A DNA stretch of 34,775 bases from an uncultured Clostridia bacterium. GTDB taxonomy: Bacteria; Bacillota; Clostridia; Oscillospirales; CAG-382. Position numbers and translations under genes: made by a program. Positions 25,058 to 33,432 of this stretch are shown here, piece by piece (the first letter of the stretch is position 1; each line of letters opens with the position of its first letter). The notes beneath the pieces were generated by a model. That model was not told where the DNA came from, searched no databases, and worked only from the letters and a program-made list of their open reading frames with translations. Location of the stretch: contig CANQTR010000009.1 in NCBI GenBank assembly GCA_947626805.1, forward strand, positions 1 to 34,775, read 5' to 3'.

Positions 25058-26932
25058 CTAACGGTCGAAATACCCCTCGATTTCCCGCTTGGACAGGCGG
25101 TGCAGGACCGGTCTGCCGTGCGGGCAGTAGCGTATGGACGGATTTTCAAGCAACTGTTCGACAATCCACTCGTTGTGCGCCGGGTCGTTCGGTATCCCCG
25201 CCTTCAGCGCCGCCTTGCAGGCGACGGTGAACAGCGCGCGGTCGCACTTTTCCGCGAACGGCACCCGACTCCCGTCGGTCAGTTCGGACGCGAACCCCTC
25301 AAGTAGTGTCCGCAATTCCTTCGTTCCCGCGAGCGACGCGGGCACCGAGCGGACCAGCACCGTGTCCCCGCCGAACGGCTCGACCTCGAAACCGAACTCC
25401 GCCAAATACGGCGCGTTCTCACAAAGCACCGCCGCATCCCCGGGCGGGAGCGTGAGCGGAATGCCGGTCAGCAGACCTTGCGAACGGACCTGCTTGCGGG
25501 ACGCGAGTTGCTCGTAAAGGATACGCTCGTGAGCGGCGTGCTTGTCGATGACCAGCACCTCGTCCGCCGTTTCGACGAACAGGAACGCGTCGTAAGCCTC
25601 CCCGATGAGTTTGTGATACGGGCGGTCGTCCATCTTCTGTTGCGGTTCCTCCGGCAGGAGCGTCCCCTGCGCGGGGGCGTCCGCCGAATCCTCGTCGGTC
25701 GGCTCTTCCGGTTGCGCGACCCGCAACAGCGTCCCCATCTGCAAATCCTCCAGCCCGATGTCCGCCCGAAAACCCTTCGGTTCGTCGGTTTTCTTCGGCG
25801 CGGACGCGGAAAAGAGCGAAGGCTTCGGGAACGGCTCGCGCGGTCCGGCAGGTCTCGTCGGGCGCGCGGGGCGCGTCGGCTCCTTCGGAACCGTTTCCGG
25901 CTCTGCAGACGGCGCAACCGTCGTTTCCGAAGGTTCCGTCGGTTGCGCGTTCGCGTTCAAACGGTTGCGCACCGCGTAATAGACCGCCGAAAAGACCGGT
26001 CGCTCGTCGGCGAACTTGATTTCCAGTTTCGCGGGATGTACGTTGACGTCCGTCAGCCCCAGCGGCAGTTCCACAAACAGCACCGCGCCCGGATACTTCC
26101 CGTGCGGCAGGTACGAACGGAACGCCTCCTCCAGCGCCGCCATGACGGTTTTCGAGCGGACCGGGCGACCGTTGACGAAGAACAACTGCATCGACCGACT
26201 GCCCCGCGCCTGTTCCGGCGGCGTGACGTAGCCGAACGCGCGCACGCCGTCAAGCGTATAGTCCACGGGCAAAAGCCCGGCGGCGAACCCCTTGCCGTAC
26301 ACCGCGTACAGCGCCGCAAGCAGTTTGCCGTCCCCGGCGGTGAAAAACCGTTTTTCCCCCTCGACGGAAACCGTAAACGACACGTCCGGGCGGGAAAGCG
26401 CCGCGCCGGCGGCGACCGAAAGGCAGGCGGACGCCTCCGAAGCGTCCCGCTTGAGGAACTTCTGCCGGGCGGGGGTGTTGTAGAACAGGTCGCGGACGAT
26501 GACGCTCGTGCCGTCCGGACAGCCGGTATCGGTCATGACGACCCCGTTCTCGTCCGAAGTCAGGCGGCTCCCCGCCGTTTCGCCGACCGCGCGGGAGATG
26601 ATTTCCATGCGCGACACCGAACTGATGGCGGCGAGCGCCTCCCCGCGAAATCCGTAGGTGGCGATTTCGCTCAAATCCGCCCCGTCGCGTATCTTAGAGG
26701 TCGCGTGGCGCAACAGCGCCTTGGGCATATCGTCGCGGGCGATTCCGCCCCCGTTGTCCGTCACCCGCAGGAACGCCCGGCCGCCTCCCTTGATTTCCAC
26801 CGAAATGCGGGACGCGCCCGCGTCCAGCGCATTTTCCAGCAGTTCCTTGAGCGCGCTTGCCGGTCGGTCAACGACCTCGCCCGCCGCGATGCGGTTGGCG
26901 GTTTGCGCGTCGAGAATGTTGATGACGCCCAT
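25058..26932 (-). CDS. mutL: DNA mismatch repair protein MutL
   Basis: A 624-residue MutL. The N-terminal GHKL ATPase carries KELLENALDAGA with catalytic Glu30 and Asn34, DNGGGI (59-64) and YGFRGEAL (93-100). A Pro/Ala-rich linker (about 330-430) leads to the C-terminal dimerisation and endonuclease domain. The endonuclease motif reads DKHAAHERILYE (about residue 465), where most endonuclease-type MutL proteins have DQHA at the start; ACKAALKAG and CPHGRP supply the other metal-site residues. It is therefore likely an active nicking MutL, as expected in bacteria without MutH. It follows mutS by 24 bases and GGGAGGGAG precedes the start. Confidence 0.95.
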   Translation of the reverse strand: MGVINILDAQTANRIAAGEVVDRPASALKELLENALDAGASRISVEIKGGGRAFLRVTDNGGGIARDDMPKALLRHATSKIRDGADLSEIATYGFRGEALAAISSVSRMEIISRAVGETAGSRLTSDENGVVMTDTGCPDGTSVIVRDLFYNTPARQKFLKRDASEASACLSVAAGAALSRPDVSFTVSVEGEKRFFTAGDGKLLAALYAVYGKGFAAGLLPVDYTLDGVRAFGYVTPPEQARGSRSMQLFFVNGRPVRSKTVMAALEEAFRSYLPHGKYPGAVLFVELPLGLTDVNVHPAKLEIKFADERPVFSAVYYAVRNRLNANAQPTEPSETTVAPSAEPETVPKEPTRPARPTRPAGPREPFPKPSLFSASAPKKTDEPKGFRADIGLEDLQMGTLLRVAQPEEPTDEDSADAPAQGTLLPEEPQQKMDDRPYHKLIGEAYDAFLFVETADEVLVIDKHAAHERILYEQLASRKQVRSQGLLTGIPLTLPPGDAAVLCENAPYLAEFGFEVEPFGGDTVLVRSVPASLAGTKELRTLLEGFASELTDGSRVPFAEKCDRALFTVACKAALKAGIPNDPAHNEWIVEQLLENPSIRYCPHGRPVLHRLSKREIEGYFDR

Positions 26933-26956
26933 GCGAAACTCCCTCCCTTCGCCGTA

Positions 26957-29518
26957 TTACAGCATCTTTTTGAGTTCAAACAGCAGATTCATCGCCTCGT
27001 ACGGCGTCAGTTCGTTCAAATCCGTCGCCCGCAGCCTGTCCGCGACGGCGTTCGCCGAAAGGTCGTCGAACGTGACCGTCCCGTCGTCCGCGGCAGGCGC
27101 TTTGCGGACCTGAGGGACGCCGTTCTGCTCGAGCAACCGTTTCAAAATCTGCTTCGCGCGATTCACGACCGCCGTCGGCACCCCCGCGAGCGCGGCGACC
27201 TCGATACCGTAACTGTCGTCCGCCGCACCGCGCACGATTTTGCGCAGGAACATGATGTCGTTCCCGCGTTTCTTCGCGGCGATGTGGTAATTCACGACGC
27301 CGGGAAGTTCCCCTTCCAGGTCGGTCAGTTCGTGGTAGTGCGTCGCGAACAGGGTCTTTGCGCCCAGTTTGCCGCAGGTATGCTCCGCCACCGCCCGCGC
27401 GATGGACATCCCGTCGTAGGTCGAGGTCCCCCGCCCGATTTCGTCGTAGATGATGAGGCTTTTCGGGGTCGCGTTCTGCAAAATCCCGGCGACCTCGCTC
27501 ATTTCGAGCATGAACGTCGAATTGCCGGACGCGAGGTCGTCGGACGCGCCGATACGGGTGAAAATGCGGTCGACGATGCCGACGCGCGCCTGTTGCGCCG
27601 GAACGAAACTGCCCATTTGCGCCAACAGCGTAATCAGCGCGACCTGCCGCATATAGGTCGATTTGCCCGCCATATTCGGCCCGGTAATCAGCAACAGCCG
27701 GTCCTTCCCGTTGAGCAGGCAGTCGTTCGGCACGAAATATTCGTTCTCCAGGAACCGCTCGACGACCGGGTGCCGCCCGCCCTTGATTTCAATCACGTCC
27801 GAATCGTCCACCTCCGGGCAGACGTATCCCGCCTCACGGGCGATTTCGGCGAGCGAACACAGCACGTCCAATTCCGCCATCGCGGCCGCCGTTTCCTGCA
27901 AACGCTCCAGCGATTCCAGCACGAAATCCCGCAACGAGCAGAAAATATCGTACTCCAACGCGCTGTCGCGCTCCTTCGCGCCCAGCACGCGGGACTCCAT
28001 CTCCTTCAATTCCGGCGTAACGAACCGTTCGCCGGTCGTCAGCGTCTGCCGACGAACGTAATCGTCCGGCACCTGTGCGAGGGCGGACTTGGAAACCTCT
28101 ATGTAGTAGCCGAAAACCCGGTTATACCCCACTTTCAGCGAGCGAATGCCGGTCCGTTCCCGCTCGGATTCCTCGATTTTCGTCAGCCAGCTTTTGCCGT
28201 CGTCCATCATCGAGCGAAGTTCGTCCACAGCCGCGTTGCAACCGGGCTTGATGATGCCGCCCTCCTTGACGGTCATCGCCGGGTCCTCGGAAATGGTCCT
28301 CCCAATCGCCTCGGAAACCGCCTCCAGCGCGTCCAGGCGCTCCCGCAGGTCGCGTATCCGCAGGGACTTGCAGGGTTCGAGCAGTTCCTTGACCTCCGGG
28401 ATACGCGTCAGCGTGTGTTCGAGCGCCTTGAGGTCGCGGGCGTTAGCGGTGCCGTATACCAGTTTCGTGCTCAGCCGTTCCACGTCCACCGTGCCGCGCA
28501 ATCGCGACATCAGTTCGCCGCGCAGAATGGAATCGTCGAACAGTTCCTGCACCGCCATCTGCCGGGTGCGAATGGACTTGCAGTTGAGCAGCGGACGGTC
28601 CAGCCACTTCCGCAAAAGCCGCCCGCCGGCCGCCGTGCGGGTGCGGTCGATTGCCCAGAGCAGGCTCCCCTTGCGTTCGCCGTTCCGAAGCGTTTCGCAC
28701 AGTTCGAGGTTCCGCCGCGAGCAACTGTCGATACCGAGAAAACTTTCGCTGTCGTAAAACGTCGGTTTCTTGAGATAGTGCAGGTCGATTTGCTGGGTCC
28801 GGCGCAGCAGCGAAAGCAGCGCCCCCATGGCGCAGAGCGCGTAGGTCGCGTCGCTTTCCGGCACTTCGCACAGTTCGCGGAAGCTCTCCGCCGCCTTTTC
28901 CGGCTCGAACAGCTCGTCCGGCAGGACGGTCAGCACCGCATGGAACCGCTCCGCCAATTTCGCGCCCAGCCCCCCGCGCACGGACTCCGCGCAAACCAAT
29001 TCGCGCGGGGCATACGCCGCAAGTTCGGAAATCAGACGCTCCTCCGCCTTCCCGCCGAGCAATTCCGTCGCCGACGCGTCGCCGGTCGAAACGTCCGCAA
29101 ACGCGGCGCCGACGCCGTCCGAACCGACGTAGACGCAACAGATATAGTTATTTTCCCGCTCCTTGAGGTATCCGCCTTCAAAGACCGTCCCCGCCGTGAC
29201 GACGCGGGTGACGCCCCGCTTGACGAGCCCTTTTGCGGTCGACGGGTCCTCAAGTTGGTCGACGATTGCGGCGCGATAGCCCTTGCTCACCAGTTTGGCG
29301 AGGTACTGGTCCAGCGCATGGTGGGGCACCCCGCACATCGGCGCGCGCTCCTCCAAACCGCAATCCTTCCCGGTCAATACCAGTTCCAGTTCGCGGGACG
29401 CTACCTTCGCGTCCTCAAAAAACAGTTCGTAGAAATCTCCGATGCGCATCAGCAACAGGCAGTCCGGATTCTGCTCCTTGAACTGCCGATACTGCACCAT
29501 CAACGGCGAAAGCGCCAT
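26957..29518 (-). CDS. mutS: DNA mismatch repair protein MutS
   Basis: An 853-residue MutS1 that recognises base mismatches and small loops in DNA. The mismatch-binding Phe-x-Glu motif lies in RIGDFYELFFEDA near residue 25-37. The ATPase Walker A is GPNMAGKSTYMRQ (about 611-623), followed by the DEIGRGTSTYDGMSIA signature and the ATHYHELTDLE helix. The C-terminal helix-turn-helix and the short tail (NELTPYEAMNLLFELKKML) match the family. All expected domains are present, and length is normal. It lies between ylbF (44 bases upstream) and mutL. Expression is likely from the promoter of the whole eight-gene operon. Confidence 0.97.
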   Translation of the reverse strand: MALSPLMVQYRQFKEQNPDCLLLMRIGDFYELFFEDAKVASRELELVLTGKDCGLEERAPMCGVPHHALDQYLAKLVSKGYRAAIVDQLEDPSTAKGLVKRGVTRVVTAGTVFEGGYLKERENNYICCVYVGSDGVGAAFADVSTGDASATELLGGKAEERLISELAAYAPRELVCAESVRGGLGAKLAERFHAVLTVLPDELFEPEKAAESFRELCEVPESDATYALCAMGALLSLLRRTQQIDLHYLKKPTFYDSESFLGIDSCSRRNLELCETLRNGERKGSLLWAIDRTRTAAGGRLLRKWLDRPLLNCKSIRTRQMAVQELFDDSILRGELMSRLRGTVDVERLSTKLVYGTANARDLKALEHTLTRIPEVKELLEPCKSLRIRDLRERLDALEAVSEAIGRTISEDPAMTVKEGGIIKPGCNAAVDELRSMMDDGKSWLTKIEESERERTGIRSLKVGYNRVFGYYIEVSKSALAQVPDDYVRRQTLTTGERFVTPELKEMESRVLGAKERDSALEYDIFCSLRDFVLESLERLQETAAAMAELDVLCSLAEIAREAGYVCPEVDDSDVIEIKGGRHPVVERFLENEYFVPNDCLLNGKDRLLLITGPNMAGKSTYMRQVALITLLAQMGSFVPAQQARVGIVDRIFTRIGASDDLASGNSTFMLEMSEVAGILQNATPKSLIIYDEIGRGTSTYDGMSIARAVAEHTCGKLGAKTLFATHYHELTDLEGELPGVVNYHIAAKKRGNDIMFLRKIVRGAADDSYGIEVAALAGVPTAVVNRAKQILKRLLEQNGVPQVRKAPAADDGTVTFDDLSANAVADRLRATDLNELTPYEAMNLLFELKKML

Positions 29519-29562
29519 CGCGCACCCCTCCTTTTTTGCAAAAAATCCGCTGCAAAGCCGGC

Positions 29563-29961
29563 TCAGCCGCAGCCTTTACAACTTGAGCAGTTGCCGGAAC
29601 ACGCCCCGCCCTCGACGGCTTCCGGCCGCACGATGGACTGCACGCCCCGGTCGATTTCCGCGAGAATGCGGGAGACTTCCTCCTCCGCCTGCTGCATGGC
29701 GACCATATGCTCGTTTCGCAGGATTTCGTCGTAAAGTTCCTTGAGCCTGTCGGTGATTTGGGCAATCAGTTCCTGATTCCGTTCCGGTTTCGCGCCCTCG
29801 TCCCGCAGAAGCTGCCCTTCGACGTTGTATTGATTGACCAGCGCAATCAGATGTCCGTCCGCCACATATGCGTCCTTTGCCTCCCGATACCGGACCACCG
29901 GCTCGCAGTTCCGCAACGCGTCGAGAAAAATCTCCAGGTCCTTCTTCCAGCTTTCGTTCAT
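29563..29961 (-). CDS. YlbF/YmcA-family regulator with Cys-rich tail
   Basis: A 132-residue, mainly helical protein of the com_ylbF family. In Bacillus, YlbF works with YmcA and YaaT in a complex that carries iron-sulfur clusters and influences RNase Y and development. The helical core (residues 5-108) is followed by a tail ending CSGNCSSCKGCG, with Cys121, Cys125, Cys128 and Cys131, a plausible cluster ligand set. The start at 29961 is chosen because GGAAAGGA lies upstream; the longer reading from 30006 would overlap miaB and lacks the family N-terminus. It sits between miaB and mutS, an order common in Clostridia. Confidence 0.87.
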   Translation of the reverse strand: MNESWKKDLEIFLDALRNCEPVVRYREAKDAYVADGHLIALVNQYNVEGQLLRDEGAKPERNQELIAQITDRLKELYDEILRNEHMVAMQQAEEEVSRILAEIDRGVQSIVRPEAVEGGACSGNCSSCKGCG

Positions 29962-29980
29962 TTCGGTTTCCTTTCCGTTT

Positions 29981-31354
29981 TCAGACAACCGTCCCGGACA
30001 GCGCATACTGCCGCGACGATTGGATTTTCACCTCGCAGAACCGCCCCGCCGGGACCGGGCGGTCGAAGGTGACGATTTTATTCTGCCCGCACCGACCGGT
30101 CGGTATCCCGTTCGCGTCGACCCCGTCGGACAGCACCCGCAAGGTCTTGCCAATCAATCGGTCGTTCCGTTTCCGGGCGACCTCGTTCTGCACGACCGAC
30201 AGGTATTCGAACCGCCTGACCTGCTCCTCGTGCGGGATTTGCCCGTCCATCTTCGCCGCCCGCGTACCGGCGCGCGGGGAAAACAGGAATGTGAACAGCA
30301 TATCGAACTCCGCCTGCCGGACCAGTTCGACGGTTTCGAGGAATTCCTTTTCCGTTTCCGTCGGGAACCCGATGATGACGTCCGACGTCAGCGATACGTC
30401 CGGCATCGCGTCGCGGATTTTCAGCGCCTTTTCGAGGTACTGCGCGCGGGTGTAGCGCCGGTTCATCTCCGCGAGCACCCGGTCGCTGCCGGATTGGAAC
30501 GGCAGATGAAAGTGCTTTGCGATTTTTTCGTTCCGCGCCATGACCGCGATTAGCTCGTCCGACGCATCCTTCGGGTGGGAGGTCATGAACCGCAGCCAGA
30601 AGTCGCCGTCGATTTGCGCGGCGCGCTCCAGCAACGCCGGAAACGACAGTTCGCCCCGGTAGGAATTGACGTTCTGCCCGAGCAGTTGCATATCCCGGCA
30701 ACCGCTTTCGGCGAGCTCGCGAACCTCCCGCAGCACCGCGTCCGACGGTCGACTGCGCTCCCGCCCGCGCACATACGGGACGATACAGTAGGAACAAAAG
30801 TTGTCACAGCCGTACATGATGCTCACGAGCGCCCGATAGGGGCTTGTGCGTTTCACCGGCGCGCCTTCGCTCAGTTCGCCGAATTGGTCGTGCGGCAAAT
30901 CGCTGACGTACTGCTTCTGCCCGCCGCCGGCGAGCGCATTCGCCACGATTTCCGGCACTTTGTGCAGCATATCCGTGCCGAACACGAAATCGACGTAGGG
31001 GTAACTTCGTTTCAGCTGTTCGCGCCGGTGCGCCTCCTGCGCCATGCACCCGCACATGCCGAGCAACAGCGACGGACGCCGCTCCTTTTCCTTTTTCAGC
31101 GAGCCGATGACCCCCAGCACCCGCTTTTCCGCGTGTTCGCGCACCGCGCAGGTGTTGAGAATCACCAAATCCGCCTCGGAAAGCGTTTCGGTCATCGCGT
31201 ATCCGCAGGCTTCCAGCGCCCCGGCGATTTTTTCGCCGTCCGCCTCGTTCTGCTGACAGCCGAACGTGCGGACCAGCGCCTTCTTTCCGGCGAGCCGCCC
31301 CCGCAGCGAGGACGCGATTTCCGCCTGTCGGCGCATTTCCTCCTGTGGAATCAT
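29981..31354 (-). CDS. miaB: tRNA-2-methylthio-N6-dimethylallyladenosine synthase MiaB
   Basis: A 457-residue radical SAM methylthiotransferase that adds a methylthio group to i6A at position 37 of tRNAs. The N-terminal auxiliary [4Fe-4S] cluster ligands are Cys33, Cys69 and Cys103; the radical SAM cluster ligands are Cys183, Cys187 and Cys190 in YGCDNFCSYC. A C-terminal TRAM domain (about 390-455) binds RNA. The substrate i6A is made by MiaA; miaA is often found just after mutL in Clostridia but is not in this window. The gene overlaps the preceding NlpC/P60 gene by 4 bases (ATGA) and is followed 19 bases later by ylbF. Confidence 0.95.
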   Translation of the reverse strand: MIPQEEMRRQAEIASSLRGRLAGKKALVRTFGCQQNEADGEKIAGALEACGYAMTETLSEADLVILNTCAVREHAEKRVLGVIGSLKKEKERRPSLLLGMCGCMAQEAHRREQLKRSYPYVDFVFGTDMLHKVPEIVANALAGGGQKQYVSDLPHDQFGELSEGAPVKRTSPYRALVSIMYGCDNFCSYCIVPYVRGRERSRPSDAVLREVRELAESGCRDMQLLGQNVNSYRGELSFPALLERAAQIDGDFWLRFMTSHPKDASDELIAVMARNEKIAKHFHLPFQSGSDRVLAEMNRRYTRAQYLEKALKIRDAMPDVSLTSDVIIGFPTETEKEFLETVELVRQAEFDMLFTFLFSPRAGTRAAKMDGQIPHEEQVRRFEYLSVVQNEVARKRNDRLIGKTLRVLSDGVDANGIPTGRCGQNKIVTFDRPVPAGRFCEVKIQSSRQYALSGTVV

Positions 31355-32133
31355 TTCGACGAAAACCGGGTCGCGGCGCAGAGCAGTTGTTCCCGCAACG
31401 ACGGCCCATAGGGTCCTTTCTCAAAATCGTCCCGAATCACCCGACCCGCCGACGCGGACGCGTGCAGAAACGCGTTCCCGCCGAGCGAAAGCGCCATATG
31501 CCCGGGGAAGAACAGCAAATCGCCCGGTTTGACGTCCGCAAGCGGGATTTCCCGCAGGGAATCGTTCTTTTCGAACGACGCGTCCCGCCAAATCGTCAGC
31601 CCGTTGAGCCGGTACGCCATAAAACACAGCCCCGAACAGTCCACGCCGTACGGCGAACGTCCGCCCCAGCGATACTGCACGCCCAAATAGTTCAGCCCTT
31701 GCGCGACGATACCCGCCCGCAGGTCTTCCTCCGTCCCCAGACCGGTCGGCAGGGGGCGCAAGTGCTCCTTATGAACGTACCAGACGCGTTTCGACGGCAA
31801 AACCGCGAAACCGTAACGCTTTTCCGTGTCGGAATAGCCGACGTCCAGCCTTGCCCCGCGCGGGAGGGTCATCATCGGGCGGTAAAAATTGCGGTTCTCG
31901 CAAAGCAAATCGCAAAACGGCACGTCGACCATTCGGTTCGGGGCGTGCAGCGGTTCGGTCAGCGCGCGCCGCTCCACCCAGCCCTTGTAGCCGTAATCCG
32001 TGCGGACGCGCGCAAACGCGCCGCACTCCTCCAAAAGTTCGCAGGTTTCGCCGAACAGCAGTTCATCGACCTGTTCGCTCATCAAATCCGGCGCCTTCGT
32101 CACGGAGGCGACCGGGTAACAAACCGTCATCAT
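31351..32133 (-). CDS. SH3b-NlpC/P60 endopeptidase, YkfC-like
   Basis: A 260-residue protein with two SH3b-like units (about 1-60 and 65-125) and a C-terminal NlpC/P60 cysteine peptidase. Catalytic Cys166 lies in GVDCSGLC, His212 in PGHMALSLG, and His224 in FLHAS is the third polar residue. No signal peptide is visible, which fits the cytoplasmic YkfC-type gamma-D-glutamyl-L-diamino acid endopeptidases that recycle cell-wall peptides rather than a secreted hydrolase. ATG at 32133 is taken as the start, with GAAGGAAGGAG upstream; a second ATG follows directly. It overlaps miaB by 4 bases and follows the malic enzyme by 30 bases. Confidence 0.88.
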   Translation of the reverse strand: MMTVCYPVASVTKAPDLMSEQVDELLFGETCELLEECGAFARVRTDYGYKGWVERRALTEPLHAPNRMVDVPFCDLLCENRNFYRPMMTLPRGARLDVGYSDTEKRYGFAVLPSKRVWYVHKEHLRPLPTGLGTEEDLRAGIVAQGLNYLGVQYRWGGRSPYGVDCSGLCFMAYRLNGLTIWRDASFEKNDSLREIPLADVKPGDLLFFPGHMALSLGGNAFLHASASAGRVIRDDFEKGPYGPSLREQLLCAATRFSSK

Positions 32134-32163
32134 GCGTCGGAACGCTCCTTCCTTCGTCGATTT

Positions 32164-33339
32164 TCAGGCATGAACGGCGCTTTCCGTCCGCCACGCCTCC
32201 GCGACCGCCTTCGCGACCGCCGGGCAGACGCGCGGGTCGAACGCGTCCGGCAGGATTCGCTCCGCCGAAAGTTCCGCCGCCGGAACGACCGACGCGAGCG
32301 CGTAAGCCGCCGCGACCTGCATCCCCTCGGTGATGCGCTTTGCGCGCGCGTCCAGCGCGCCGCGGAAAATCCCCGGAAAAGCGAGGACGTTGTTGACCTG
32401 ATTCGGGTAATCGCTCCGCCCGGTCCCGATAACGGCTGCGCCCGCCGCTTTCGCGTCCTCCGGCAGGATTTCCGGCGTCGGATTCGCCATCGCGAACACG
32501 ATTGCGCCGTCCCGCATACTTCGCACCATTTCCGGTTTCAGCACCCCCGCCGCGGATACGCCGACGAACAGGTCCGCCCCCGCGACCGCCTCCGCAAGCC
32601 CCCCGCGCTTTCCGGCGCGGTTTGTCCAGTCCAGCAGCCGCGAGCGCTCCGGGTCCAGCCCGGACATGCCGGGGCAGAGGATTCCGTCGCGGTCGCAGTA
32701 GACGACGTCCCGGATTCCCAGCGCGTGCAGCATTCGCCCGATAGCGACGCCCGCCGCGCCCGCGCCGCAAATGGCGGCTTCCGCGTCCTCCAGCCGTTTG
32801 CCGACGACCCGCAGGGCGTTGAGCACCCCGGCGGCGACCACGACCGCCGTCCCGTGCTGGTCGTCGTGGAAAATCGGGATATCCGAAACCTCCTGCAACC
32901 GCCGCTCGATTTCAAAGCAGCGCGGCGCGGAAATATCCTCCAGATTCACCCCGCCGAACGACCCCAGCAACAGTTCGACCGTGCGGACGAATTCGTCCGG
33001 GTCCTTACTTCGAACGCAAAGCGGAATCGCGTCCACCCCGCCGAACTCCTTGAACAGCAGGCACTTTCCCTCCATGACCGGCATTCCGGCTTCCGGACCG
33101 ATGTCGCCCAGCCCCAGCACGGCGCTCCCGTCGGTGATGACGGCGACGGTGTTCCACCGCCGGGTCAGTTCGTAGGACAGCGACGGGTCCTTTTGAATCG
33201 CGAGGCAGGGCTCCGCGACCCCCGGCGTGTACGCCAGACTCAGCGCTTCCCGCGTCGAGGCGTTCGTGCGGGGCGCAACTTCGATTTTGCCCTTCCATTC
33301 ATAATGCTTTCGCAGGGATTCCTCCCGAATATCGCTCAT
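32164..33339 (-). CDS. NAD(P)-dependent malic enzyme, short bacterial form
   Basis: A 391-residue malic enzyme that decarboxylates malate to pyruvate with reduction of NAD or NADP. The tyrosine of SLAYTPGVAEPC, the lysine of EGKCLLFKEFGGVDA, and the metal ligands in NLEDISAPRCFEIE and FHDDQHGT are intact. The nucleotide-binding loop is CGAGAAGVAIGR. Length fits the small bacterial class without the phosphotransacetylase extension. The start at 33339 is chosen for the AAAGGA site; an upstream in-frame ATG at 33402 has no such site. Cofactor choice cannot be read safely. It is the first gene of the minus-strand operon; no convincing promoter was found in the 93 bases upstream. Confidence 0.93.
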   Translation of the reverse strand: MSDIREESLRKHYEWKGKIEVAPRTNASTREALSLAYTPGVAEPCLAIQKDPSLSYELTRRWNTVAVITDGSAVLGLGDIGPEAGMPVMEGKCLLFKEFGGVDAIPLCVRSKDPDEFVRTVELLLGSFGGVNLEDISAPRCFEIERRLQEVSDIPIFHDDQHGTAVVVAAGVLNALRVVGKRLEDAEAAICGAGAAGVAIGRMLHALGIRDVVYCDRDGILCPGMSGLDPERSRLLDWTNRAGKRGGLAEAVAGADLFVGVSAAGVLKPEMVRSMRDGAIVFAMANPTPEILPEDAKAAGAAVIGTGRSDYPNQVNNVLAFPGIFRGALDARAKRITEGMQVAAAYALASVVPAAELSAERILPDAFDPRVCPAVAKAVAEAWRTESAVHA

Positions 33340-33387
33340 ACTGTTCCTTTCCCTCTTCAAAAAACAACTTTTTTCCTGTTGTAAGCC

Positions 33388-33402
33388 GTGCGTTTTTCGC
33401 AC
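33388..33402. other. Small hairpin in the divergent intergenic region
   Basis: GTGCG (33388-33392) and CGCAC (33398-33402) flank TTTTT. A second weak inverted repeat, ACAAC and GTTGT (33364-33368 and 33378-33382), lies next to it. Both sit between the divergent malic enzyme and deacetylase genes and might be regulator sites. No promoter box can be assigned with confidence here. Confidence 0.3.
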
Positions 33403-33432
33403 AGACTAACCATTGCAAAGCCCGACCCTCAC

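Noticed and set aside
25478..29734. A 1,418-codon open frame on the plus strand opposite mutL, mutS and ylbF
   Set aside because: It is antisense to three well-conserved genes, rich in Arg, Pro and Val in a low-complexity way, and has no recognisable domain. GC-rich codon choice removes stops from the opposite strand.
31345..33384. A 679-codon plus-strand frame opposite the NlpC/P60 and malic enzyme genes
   Set aside because: Antisense to clear genes, Arg-rich, no motif and no ribosome-binding site.
33360..33432. Promoters for the divergent malic enzyme and deacetylase genes
   Set aside because: No pair of boxes reached the quality of the six accepted promoters; the best combinations matched about half of the -10 consensus.
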